Source: Acinetobacter gyllenbergii CIP 110306 = MTCC 11365 (GTDB lineage: Bacteria; Pseudomonadota; Gammaproteobacteria; Pseudomonadales; Moraxellaceae). From it: 34,746 nt of DNA. The stretch lies in contig NZ_ATGG01000048.1 in the NCBI RefSeq assembly GCF_000413855.1, forward strand, positions 1 through 34,746, in the 5' to 3' direction. The notes beneath the pieces are model-generated. The model made no database searches. It saw nothing but the letters and a program-made list of their open reading frames with translations, and was not told where the DNA came from. Numbering within the stretch: the stretch's first letter is position 1; the number at the start of each line of letters is the position of its first letter. Both the position numbers and the translations under genes were made by a program. This document shows, in pieces, positions 15,228 to 22,918 of this stretch.

Positions 15228-16370
15228 ATGTCTCCAAGCCCGCAATACAAATTTTTACGTCAAGCACCTCGTGATGGCTTGAGCACTGCCAATCAGCCTT
15301 CTCGTTGGCAACAACTGCATATCGACCCATGGCTATGCCTATTTCTGATTCTCAATGCCTTACTTGGCCTGACTGTTTTATATAGTGCATCAGCGCAAGA
15401 TGTCGGGCTGGTCAGTAAACAAGCCATGAGTTTTGGTATTGGCTTTGTGGTGATGTTTACTTTGGCTCAAATTCCACCAAAAGTGTATCAGGCATTTTCC
15501 CCCTACTTTTATGTATTTGGGGTGTTATCACTGCTTGCTGTGGTGGTTTTTGGTGAAGTCCGTATGGGGGCGCAACGTTGGATTGATATTCCTGGCTTTG
15601 GTAGCGTACAACCTAGTGAATTTATGAAAATTGGCATGCCAATGATGGTGGCATGGTTCTTGTCACGTAAAGCCCTACCACCAAGCTTCTCACAAGTCAT
15701 TCTGTCTTTATTGCTGATTGTTGTTCCTTTTCTACTGATTGCAGAACAACCCGACTTAGGGACGTCGTTATTGGTCCTTGCCAGTGGTATTTTCGTCCTG
15801 TTCCTCAGTGGGCTGTCATGGAAATTGATTGCAGGCGCAGCAGGTATTGCAGGCATTATTATTCCAATTGCATGGGAATTTTTACTGCATGATTATCAAC
15901 GTCAGCGCGTTCTGACTTTATTTAACCCAGAAGCCGATGCACTCGGAACGGGTTGGAACATTATTCAATCTAAAACAGCGATTGGTTCTGGTGGCTTTTC
16001 CGGTAAAGGCTTTTTAGAGGGAACCCAATCCCATCTACACTTTTTACCAGAAGGTCATACTGACTTTATTATTGCCGCCTATTCAGAAGAATTTGGCTTG
16101 ATTGGCGTCACTCTGCTGATTCTTCTCTATTGTGCAATCATTTTTAGAACATTCCAAATCGGCTTACAAAGCTTCCATAACTATGGTCGTTTGGTTGCTG
16201 GTGCCTTTGGTTTGTCTTTTTTTGTTTATGTATTTGTAAATGCAGGCATGGTCAGTGGTATTTTACCTGTAGTAGGTGTGCCTTTGCCGTTCATGAGTTA
16301 TGGCGGAACTGCAATTATTACTCTTATGTCAACTTTTGGACTGGTTATGTCTATTCATACACATCGATAA
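15228..16370 (+). CDS. rodA: Peptidoglycan polymerase RodA (SEDS family)
   Basis: RodA is the glycan-strand polymerase of the elongation machinery and works with PBP2 in the inner membrane. The 380-residue product has about ten membrane segments. SEDS signatures are visible: GAQRWIDIPGFGSVQPSEFMKIG (residues 108-130), EQPDLGTSLLVLASG, TGWNIIQSKTAIGSGG, LPEGHTDFIIA and VPLPFMSYGGTAIIT near the end. It is followed 19 bp later by mltB. The ATG at 15228 has a weak ribosome-binding site but gives a standard cytosolic N-terminus. No PBP2 gene is visible next to it. Confidence 0.96.
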   Translation: MSPSPQYKFLRQAPRDGLSTANQPSRWQQLHIDPWLCLFLILNALLGLTVLYSASAQDVGLVSKQAMSFGIGFVVMFTLAQIPPKVYQAFSPYFYVFGVLSLLAVVVFGEVRMGAQRWIDIPGFGSVQPSEFMKIGMPMMVAWFLSRKALPPSFSQVILSLLLIVVPFLLIAEQPDLGTSLLVLASGIFVLFLSGLSWKLIAGAAGIAGIIIPIAWEFLLHDYQRQRVLTLFNPEADALGTGWNIIQSKTAIGSGGFSGKGFLEGTQSHLHFLPEGHTDFIIAAYSEEFGLIGVTLLILLYCAIIFRTFQIGLQSFHNYGRLVAGAFGLSFFVYVFVNAGMVSGILPVVGVPLPFMSYGGTAIITLMSTFGLVMSIHTHR

Positions 16371-16389
16371 TGAGGAATTTTATAAACTT

Positions 16390-17391
16390 ATGTTTCTTCC
16401 TACTTTGAATAAAACTTTTAAATTTTTAACTTTAAGCGCTGGTTTATTTTTGAGTAGTAATTGGGCACAAGCCAATGAATTTTACACTCATCCCAATTAC
16501 CCTGCATTCAAACAAAAAGCAATGACAACCTACGGGTTAAGTGGCGAACAGATTGATGCAGCTATGAGTGGTGCGCGCAATTTACCCAACATTTTAAACA
16601 TCATGACTCGTCCTGGTGAAAGTAAACCTTGGTATCAATACCGCTCAATGTTTCTAGTAGAAGGTACCATTCAACGTGGTGCACGTTTTAAAAGCCAATA
16701 TGAAGACGTACTGAATCGTGCTGAACAGCAGTACGGTGTGCCTAAATCGGTGATTCTCGGCATTTTAGGTGTAGAAACAGGTTATGGCGCCAATAAAGGC
16801 TCTTTCATCACCAGAGATGCCCTAGCAACACTTGCCTTTGGTTATCCACGCCGTGCTGACTATTTTAGTGACGAACTCGCTGCTTTGATTTCTTGGACCT
16901 ATAAAGAAGGTTATCCAACTAACAGCATTGTAGGCTCTTATGCGGGTGCAATTGGTTACCCACAGTTTATGCCAAGTAATATCCAAAAGTTAGGTGTGGA
17001 TTACGACGGCAATGGACATATTGACTTAAGAAACTCTGCTGCAGATGCGATTGGTTCAATTGCAAACTATTTAGCTCAGCACGGATGGGAACGCGATCGA
17101 CCAATTGGCTTCCCTGCTCGTTACTCTGGTAACAATCCAGATAGCGTGATTGCTAAGGATTTAACCCAACCAACACCTTATGGTGAATTGAAAAGATTAG
17201 GGATTGCGCCACTTGACCCTTTGGTAAAAATTGATGACCTTGATTTAGTCAATGTTATTCAATTACAAGACCAATTTGGTCCAATTTACTATATTACTTA
17301 TCCAAATTTCCAAGTGATTACCACCTACAACAGAAGCAGAATGTATGCCACTGCAGTGTGGTTATTGGGCACAGAAGCAGCTAGCCGATAG
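16390..17391 (+). CDS. mltB: Lytic murein transglycosylase B
   Basis: MltB cuts the glycan backbone of peptidoglycan with formation of 1,6-anhydro ends. I start it at ATG 16390, after the rodA stop and a TGAGGA ribosome-binding site; the frame is open further back into rodA but that is not needed. The 333-residue product starts with a cleavable signal peptide (to AQA, near residue 28) and has no lipobox, so unlike classical E. coli MltB it should be soluble in the periplasm. The catalytic Glu129 lies in ILGVETGYGANKG; YAGAIGYPQFMPSN and DYDGNGHIDLRNSAADAIGS are family blocks. It is co-transcribed with rodA, and its terminator overlaps its own stop codon. Confidence 0.94.
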   Translation: MFLPTLNKTFKFLTLSAGLFLSSNWAQANEFYTHPNYPAFKQKAMTTYGLSGEQIDAAMSGARNLPNILNIMTRPGESKPWYQYRSMFLVEGTIQRGARFKSQYEDVLNRAEQQYGVPKSVILGILGVETGYGANKGSFITRDALATLAFGYPRRADYFSDELAALISWTYKEGYPTNSIVGSYAGAIGYPQFMPSNIQKLGVDYDGNGHIDLRNSAADAIGSIANYLAQHGWERDRPIGFPARYSGNNPDSVIAKDLTQPTPYGELKRLGIAPLDPLVKIDDLDLVNVIQLQDQFGPIYYITYPNFQVITTYNRSRMYATAVWLLGTEAASR

Positions 17392-17404
17392 GCTAGCTTT
17401 TTTA
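17380..17404 (+). terminator. Terminator overlapping the mltB stop codon
   Basis: GCTAGCC-GATA-GGCTAGC, followed by TTTTTTT. The left arm is the last coding bases and the TAG stop (17389-17391) is in the loop and the first base of the right arm. Translating ribosomes would cover the hairpin until release. Confidence 0.85.
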
Positions 17405-17680
17405 CAAGATTATGAAAAGTCAATAAATTTTTTATTTAAAAAGTACATATATTCGGCAAAATTCATAAATTGTTACAATATTGATTATTTTATAACCAGA
17501 AACTGTAAGTTTTTGCCCTTTTTGTAACTATTTATCGTTAAAGACTAGACACACTTCGTAAGCGATGAATATTATCGCCGCAAGATAAAGTAATTGCAAA
17601 AGTGAATAATTAGACATGTGCACTATATTTCAAGGTGTTTTTATTGAAATAGAAAAGCATGTTCTCTAGGAGTTTATACA

Positions 17681-18292
17681 ATGCAGTTTTCGCTAAAATA
17701 TATTCTAGCGCTGACGGCAGGCTTAAGTTTAAGCCCGTTACATGCTGAAATGGTACAGTCTTCATCATTAACCAATGATGTGGAAGGTTCTAATTTGGCT
17801 GCCCGCGTTCTAAGCAAAGATTCTCAAAATTTTAATTCTCGTTTCTCTAACGTTAATAGTCTTTCAATCACTGAGAGTTCAGGTGACAAAGTCCGTCGCC
17901 AAACGATTGCTGCTAAGATCGATATCCCTGAAGAAGAGCCTTCAGTGATTGAAAAACTGAATACTGTTGCTTCGAACACCGTTCGTAAATTCAGCCAAAG
18001 TGGTGTTGCGTCATGGTATGGTCGTCAATTCCATGGCCGTAAAACAGCAAGTGGTGAAACATTCGATATGAATGCAATGACTGCTGCACACCGTAGCCTT
18101 CCTTTGAACTGTTATATCCGTGTAACAAACAAAGACAATGGTAAAAGTGTTGTTGTAAAAGTTAACGATCGTGGTCCTTTCCATGGTAACCGTGTATTAG
18201 ACTTATCTTATGGTGCTGCAAAGCAACTGGGTATGTCTAGCGCAGGTACAGGTAATGTGAGCATTGAACGTGTTGATGGTCCTAATTCTTAA
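17681..18292 (+). CDS. rlpA: RlpA-like septal ring lytic transglycosylase
   Basis: RlpA has a double-psi beta-barrel and acts on peptidoglycan stripped of stem peptides. The 203-residue protein has a signal peptide (MQFSLKYILALTAGLSLSPLHA) and no lipobox. The barrel begins at GVASWYG (residues 108-114) and contains ASGETFDMNAMTAAHRSLP and VNDRGPF. Glu126, His137 and Asp163 lie at the same spacing (11 and 37 residues) as the catalytic Glu120, His131 and Asp157 of P. aeruginosa RlpA. It lacks the C-terminal SPOR domain, so it would need another way to reach septal peptidoglycan. It has its own GGAG ribosome-binding site and terminator. Confidence 0.9.
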   Translation: MQFSLKYILALTAGLSLSPLHAEMVQSSSLTNDVEGSNLAARVLSKDSQNFNSRFSNVNSLSITESSGDKVRRQTIAAKIDIPEEEPSVIEKLNTVASNTVRKFSQSGVASWYGRQFHGRKTASGETFDMNAMTAAHRSLPLNCYIRVTNKDNGKSVVVKVNDRGPFHGNRVLDLSYGAAKQLGMSSAGTGNVSIERVDGPNS

Positions 18293-18310
18293 TCATTAAG
18301 ACCACAACTA

Positions 18311-18336
18311 AAAAGCCGCTTATGCGGCTTTTTTTA
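18311..18336 (+). terminator. Terminator after rlpA
   Basis: AAAAGCCGC-TTAT-GCGGCTTTT with a following T-run, 19 bp after the rlpA stop. Confidence 0.9.
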
Positions 18337-18427
18337 TTTTCATCTATTACATTTGTTAATACTTTACGCCCTATCCTATTCTTCGGTATATTGAATCAAT
18401 AAAAATGAATACTGCAAGGAGTGTGCT

Positions 18428-18880
18428 GTGAAATCGATTGACGAATGGTTTGACGAATATAATGACAGTCACCAAAACCAAACCAACAAAAAAATCCATT
18501 GGGTCTGTGTGCCTGCCATTCTCTTTTCAATCATTGGTATTCTGGCGCACTTTAGCACCTTACTCACCGCACTATTGCTGGTTTTAACTTTAGTTTTTTA
18601 TGCCCGTTTAGACATCGTACTTGCGATTGCAATGGCTGCTTTATTAGCCGTCATGGCGTGGCTGATTGTGATTTTACCTGTCGGCGTCGGATTCTATATT
18701 GGCGTATTTGTGATTGCATGGATCGGGCAGTTTTATGGGCACAAAGTTGAAGGTAAGAAGCCGTCATTCTTTAAAGACTTACAATTCCTTCTGATTGGCC
18801 CAGTATGGTGCATGGACGCTTATTTAGCTAAAGTCCTACCTAAATGGAAACTTCGTCAAAAATCAGCGATTACAAGCTAA
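18428..18880 (+). CDS. Mpo1-like (DUF962) membrane protein
   Basis: This 150-residue protein starts at GTG 18428, seven bases after AAGGAG. It opens with the family pattern SIDEWFDEYNDSHQNQTNKKIHWVCVP, has about four hydrophobic segments, and continues with AWIGQFYGHKVEGKKPSFFKDLQFLLIGPVW, the characteristic Mpo1/YGL010w block. Yeast Mpo1 is an iron-dependent dioxygenase in 2-hydroxy fatty acid breakdown in the membrane. Conserved His residues (His24 and the one in GHK) fit metal binding. The bacterial substrate is not known. It stands alone between terminators. Confidence 0.85.
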   Translation: MKSIDEWFDEYNDSHQNQTNKKIHWVCVPAILFSIIGILAHFSTLLTALLLVLTLVFYARLDIVLAIAMAALLAVMAWLIVILPVGVGFYIGVFVIAWIGQFYGHKVEGKKPSFFKDLQFLLIGPVWCMDAYLAKVLPKWKLRQKSAITS

Positions 18881-18931
18881 TTTAGCGCATATCTTGCAAT
18901 AAATCTCTGAATATTCAGGAATAGGATTTAA

Positions 18932-19345
18932 ATGTCATATCAATTTGTAGGTTTTTTTGCATTAACCGAGCAAATGAAAAGCCCCTTTTATCCTATTGAC
19001 GGGACTACTTGGAAAGATATCAAAGATCCATTCCATGGCATTGGGATAAAGCTATCCCCATCAATTAAAACGCCATCATCACCAGATGACATAAAAGCTC
19101 TTTTTAGCGCGATGAATATCAATCATGTTAGACAATGGCTTTTTATTGAATATGTGTGTTTTGGCGGCTCAATTGACTATATTTATGCACTTATTATGAA
19201 AAATGGTGAAATATATGGTCCAATTGAAGAGTCAGCACTTGAAAATGTTGAGAGAGTTTATATCGATTTAATGAATGAATTTGGCATCTCAGAGAAAGAT
19301 GCCCTTCAATTTAAACCATTTGATCGAAATTTCTGGGATGAATAA
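18932..19345 (+). CDS. Hypothetical protein
   Basis: This 137-residue soluble protein has a good ribosome-binding site (AGGAT, 5 bases before the ATG). Aromatic and acidic segments (WLFIEYVCFGGSIDYIYALI, AALENVERVYI-like helix, FDRNFWDE at the C-terminus) suggest a compact alpha/beta fold. I recognise no family. Its size, composition and lone position are similar to small immunity proteins, but there is no toxin gene beside it, so that reading is weak. Confidence 0.75.
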   Translation: MSYQFVGFFALTEQMKSPFYPIDGTTWKDIKDPFHGIGIKLSPSIKTPSSPDDIKALFSAMNINHVRQWLFIEYVCFGGSIDYIYALIMKNGEIYGPIEESALENVERVYIDLMNEFGISEKDALQFKPFDRNFWDE

Positions 19346-19373
19346 ATAATTCTTTCTCCTTAACCCTCTTATA

Positions 19374-19847
19374 TTATTGGTACATTTTTCCTTGATATTT
19401 CAGCCAACCATCAACATGTTTTCCACGCGGATCATGATGGGTCCAATGAATCACCCCACCTTTTTGGCTGTATTCATATTCACCAAAAAACTCAACTGTA
19501 TCGCCTTTTTTCAGCCCTTCAATTCTTGGCGCTAAATCAATGTTGTGTGCGATCAATACGGTTAAACCATTCTCCAGTTTAAGAATCATTTTCTGATGTC
19601 TTGAACCTTCATTGTCATCTGGCAAAATGGCTTTTACAATACCCTGCGCTTGTACCTGCACATTACTTCGCTGCTGCTGATAAGCTTGCATAATCTTGTT
19701 TTGATCATCGGCAGCAACAGCATTACTTGCACTGGGTATAGAGGAAGAATTACTGGTATTTTGTTTTTGCTTAAAATCCAGACCAAAATAAGCTGCCGCT
19801 AAAACAACAATAGCAACCAGAATCAGATTATTTTTTTGAGTTTTCAT
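19374..19847 (-). CDS. DUF3465 family protein, exported
   Basis: This 157-residue protein has an N-terminal hydrophobic anchor (NLILVAIVVLAAAYFGLDF), a Ser/Gln-rich linker, then a domain of about 95 residues with the family pattern KAILPDDNEGSRHQKMILKL, IAHNIDLAPRI, GDTVEFFGEYEY and HWTHHDPRGKHVDGWLKY. The fold is likely a small OB-type barrel with conserved His residues. It is probably periplasmic, tethered to the inner membrane. The biochemical role is unknown. It lies downstream of sthA on the same strand, but a strong terminator (19876-19904) separates the two. Confidence 0.85.
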   Translation of the reverse strand: MKTQKNNLILVAIVVLAAAYFGLDFKQKQNTSNSSSIPSASNAVAADDQNKIMQAYQQQRSNVQVQAQGIVKAILPDDNEGSRHQKMILKLENGLTVLIAHNIDLAPRIEGLKKGDTVEFFGEYEYSQKGGVIHWTHHDPRGKHVDGWLKYQGKMYQ

Positions 19848-19875
19848 AGTGACCTGTTATCAAACACAAGATAGC

Positions 19876-19904
19876 AAAATGCCAATCAAATTGATTGGCA
19901 TTTT
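19876..19904. terminator. Terminator of sthA
   Basis: AAAATGCCAATC and GATTGGCATTTT are perfectly complementary around an AAATT loop, with a U-run on the reverse strand. It lies 22 bp after the sthA stop. Confidence 0.85.
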
Positions 19905-19926
19905 GATCATACAACGTCTCTAGCAC

Positions 19927-21342
19927 TTAGAACAAACGATTCATACCATTCAAAGCTGCAACGCGATAGGCTTCTGCCATGGTCGGATAGTTGAATGTGG
20001 TTTCAACAAAGTACTTCAAGGTATTGTTTGGACTGTGCATCACCACTTGCCCAATGTGAATAATCTCTGCGGCATTGTTACCAAAGCAGTGAATACCCAA
20101 AACTTCCAAAGTATCACGATGGAACAAGATCTTTAACTCACCAACAGTATCACCGGTAATCTGCGCGCGAGCCAAATGACGGAAAGAAGCTTGCCCTACT
20201 TCGTAAGGTACTTTCTCTTCTGTCAATTCCTGCTCAGTCTTACCAATTGAAGAAATCTCTGGAATGGTATAAATACCTGTTGGTACATCACGGATTGGCT
20301 TCACATTCTTTTCACCCACCATGTTTGCACCCGCGCAGCGACCTTGGTCATACGCCGCTGATGCCAATGATGGCCAACCAATCACATCACCTGCCGCATA
20401 AATATTTTCAGCTTCAGTTTGATATTGATCATTGACCATCAACTGACCACGACCATTCGGCACTAAGCCTACATTTTCCAAGCCTAGACCATCGGTATTG
20501 CCTGAACGACCGTTACACCACAAAATCGCATCAGCTTTGATTTTCTTACCACTGAGTAAATGCAAGACCACATGATCATCAAAAGTTTCTAAACGATCAA
20601 TTTGCTCATTGTGACGAATCAATACACCTTGTTCACGCAGGTGATATGACAATGCATCGGCAATTTCGTCATCAAGATAGCTTAAAAGCTTTTGCTGAGT
20701 GTTGATCAAATCAACTTTATGATCAAGCCCGATGAAAATAGATGCATATTCGCAACCAATTACACCCGCACCATAAATGATGATTTTTTGGATTGAATAA
20801 TCGAGATCGAGAATTTTGTCTGAGTCAAATACGCGTGGATGATTAAAGTCTAAACCTTGTGGCTGGTATGGACGACTACCCGTTGCGATCACGATTTGCT
20901 TGCAAATGATGGTGTCTTTAATGCCATCCTGACCAAAAATCAGTACGGTGTTTTTATCTTGTATATAGGCACGACCGTGAAAAACTTCAATTTTATTGCG
21001 GTCATAAAAACGTGTATGTGTATCAACTTGCTGTTGAATCACTTTATGCGCGTTACGTAACACCTGTTTCATGGTGAATTGTTTCCACTCACCGACTTTT
21101 TGAAACATTGGATCACGTTGATAACGAATAATACTTGAAACTGTTTGACGTAATGCTTTACTTGGAATTGTTCCGACGTGTGCACAGTTACCACCGAGTT
21201 GATCACGAACATCAACGATTGCAACACGTTTACCTGCTTTTGCAAGCTTCATTGCCGCGCCTTCGCCAGCTGGGCCAGAACCGAGAATTACTGCATCATA
21301 CTTAACAATATTCCCACCAACGACCTCTTTCTTACGTGGCAT
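19927..21342 (-). CDS. sthA: Soluble pyridine nucleotide transhydrogenase
   Basis: SthA (UdhA) is a cytoplasmic flavoprotein that transfers hydride between NADPH and NAD+. The 471-residue protein has the FAD-binding GSGPAGEGAAMKLAKAG (residues 21-37), the degenerate redox site GGNCAHVGTIPSKALRQ in which the second Cys of disulfide reductases is Thr58 (Cys53 present), the NAD(P) site YGAGVIGCEYASIF, and AAGDVIGWPSLASAAYDQGR. The Cys-x4-Thr pattern distinguishes it from lipoamide dehydrogenase. It is divergent from lipA over about 190 bp. Confidence 0.96.
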   Translation of the reverse strand: MPRKKEVVGGNIVKYDAVILGSGPAGEGAAMKLAKAGKRVAIVDVRDQLGGNCAHVGTIPSKALRQTVSSIIRYQRDPMFQKVGEWKQFTMKQVLRNAHKVIQQQVDTHTRFYDRNKIEVFHGRAYIQDKNTVLIFGQDGIKDTIICKQIVIATGSRPYQPQGLDFNHPRVFDSDKILDLDYSIQKIIIYGAGVIGCEYASIFIGLDHKVDLINTQQKLLSYLDDEIADALSYHLREQGVLIRHNEQIDRLETFDDHVVLHLLSGKKIKADAILWCNGRSGNTDGLGLENVGLVPNGRGQLMVNDQYQTEAENIYAAGDVIGWPSLASAAYDQGRCAGANMVGEKNVKPIRDVPTGIYTIPEISSIGKTEQELTEEKVPYEVGQASFRHLARAQITGDTVGELKILFHRDTLEVLGIHCFGNNAAEIIHIGQVVMHSPNNTLKYFVETTFNYPTMAEAYRVAALNGMNRLF

Positions 21343-21489
21343 TCAAAGCTCCTTTGTTTCTAACCGTTTTTGCTTTATATATGATAACCAATATGCAGCC
21401 AGATGATGTATTTCACAACTATATATTTTTATATATTTACATTTTCAAAATGAATACCACTTTTCATGCTTTATTACGGTAAATTTGAC

Positions 21490-21495
21490 TATAAT
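21490..21495 (+). promoter_or_regulatory. Probable lipA -10 element
   Basis: A perfect TATAAT lies 36 bp before the ATG at 21532. The -35 region has no good match. A transcript starting near 21502 would exclude the upstream in-frame ATG at 21466 and supports the start I use. Confidence 0.45.
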
Positions 21496-21531
21496 AACAG
21501 GATATCTCAAGTCAAAGGCTGTAGAACTTAT

Positions 21532-22545
21532 ATGTCTGAACACCGTAAACCTGAACAGGGTATAAAACTTCGTGGCGCGGAAAAAGTCGCAAGAATTCCT
21601 GTAAAAGTTATCCCTACGGTTGAAGTACCTCGCAAACCGGACTGGATTCGAGTCAAGATGACCGCTCCAGAAGAAGTTCAGCGTATTAAAACAACCTTGC
21701 GCTCGCAAAAACTGCATACTGTCTGTGAAGAAGCTGCTTGTCCTAACCTACCTGAATGTTTCGGTGGTGGTACAGCAACCTTTATGATCATGGGTGATAT
21801 CTGTACACGTCGCTGCCCTTTCTGTGACGTTGCACATGGTCGTCCAAATGCTTTAGATCCAGATGAACCACGCCATATGGCAGAGACGATTTCCAATCTC
21901 GGCCTCAAATATGCGGTAATTACCTCAGTTGACCGTGATGACCTTTTGGACGGCGGTGCTCAACACTTCGTTGATTGTATCAAAGAAGCACGTGCATTAA
22001 GCCCTAAAACTTTATTGGAAATTCTGGTTCCTGACTTCCGTGGTCGTATGGATATTGCCTTACGCATTATGACTGAATGTCCACCAGATGTGTTCAACCA
22101 CAACATTGAAACTGTGCCGCGTTTGTATAAAGCGATGCGTCCAGGTTCTGATTATCAGCACTCTTTAACGCTGTTAAAAATGTTTAAAGAATACTGCCCT
22201 GATGTACCAACAAAATGTGGTTTGATGGTCGGTATCGGTGAAACAGAAGAAGAAGTGATCGCCCTGCTCGATGATCTTAGAGCACATGATGTTGACTACA
22301 TTACCATTGGTCAATATCTACAGCCGTCTAAGCAACATGCACCAATCGATCGCTTTGTCACACCAGAAGAGTTTGAACGCTATGCTGAGCATGGTCGTAA
22401 ACTTGGTTTTAGAAATATCTGGTCTGCGCCAATGGTTCGCTCAAGCTATTTTGCTGATCGCCAATACCATGGTGAACCTGTTCCAGCGGTACGCCGTAAA
22501 GTCGATCCTGCCAAGAAAATTGCAGTTCAAGCGATTGAAGCTTAG
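21532..22545 (+). CDS. lipA: Lipoyl synthase
   Basis: Radical SAM enzyme that inserts two sulfurs into octanoyl-protein to make lipoyl groups. I use ATG 21532 (MSEHRKPEQG); the frame is open to 21466 but those 22 residues look non-coding and the TATAAT lies inside them. The 337-residue protein has the auxiliary cluster Cys65, Cys70, Cys76 (CEEAACPNLPEC), the radical SAM cluster Cys91, Cys95, Cys98 (CTRRCPFC) and the C-terminal RSSYFADRQY, whose Ser is a ligand of the auxiliary cluster. No lipB is visible nearby. A terminator follows directly. Confidence 0.97.
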   Translation: MSEHRKPEQGIKLRGAEKVARIPVKVIPTVEVPRKPDWIRVKMTAPEEVQRIKTTLRSQKLHTVCEEAACPNLPECFGGGTATFMIMGDICTRRCPFCDVAHGRPNALDPDEPRHMAETISNLGLKYAVITSVDRDDLLDGGAQHFVDCIKEARALSPKTLLEILVPDFRGRMDIALRIMTECPPDVFNHNIETVPRLYKAMRPGSDYQHSLTLLKMFKEYCPDVPTKCGLMVGIGETEEEVIALLDDLRAHDVDYITIGQYLQPSKQHAPIDRFVTPEEFERYAEHGRKLGFRNIWSAPMVRSSYFADRQYHGEPVPAVRRKVDPAKKIAVQAIEA

Positions 22546-22559
22546 GCTTCAATAAATAA

Positions 22560-22590
22560 AGAGAGAATTCTAATATTCTCTCTTTTTTTA
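22560..22590 (+). terminator. Terminator of lipA
   Basis: AGAGAGAAT pairs with ATTCTCTCT, followed by seven T, 14 bp after the stop. Confidence 0.85.
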
Positions 22591-22918
22591 TATCTCAGAA
22601 TCCAAGTTTCAATAAACTTAAGTATAAAAATAGACTTTCTTATTGGCCGTGAAATAAGTGTGAATAATTACAACTCAAAACCCAACTACCAAAAAATCAT
22701 ATAAAAACATTAGTTTACTTCAACCAAACCCCTCTATATCCTGATTAGACCGAATACAAGGTTTTTAAATCGTACATTTAAAGAATAAAGCCAAAATTTT
22801 TATTTAAGGCCAACCCACTAGGCCATTCAATGACAAGAAGCTGAACGTTTTGTAAATAACAAGGAACGCATCTACAAAGCTTCTTATAACCAAAATATAT
22901 TAATCAGGATCCAAAACA
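22591..22918. other. Non-coding gap before the DUF4394 gene
   Basis: This AT-rich stretch of 328 bp has no convincing ORF, RNA or repeat. The only visible structures are a weak GGCC...GGCC dyad near 22818-22834 and the AGGA ribosome-binding site just before the ATG at 22919. The promoter of the next gene should be in it but I could not place it. Confidence 0.5.

Noticed and set aside
16300..16389. In-frame ATG at 16300 as the mltB start
   Set aside because: It lies inside rodA. ATG 16390 follows a ribosome-binding site and starts a proper signal peptide.
21466..21531. In-frame ATG at 21466 as the lipA start
   Set aside because: A TATAAT lies inside this part and the residues do not resemble LipA N-termini. 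ATG 21532 is better.
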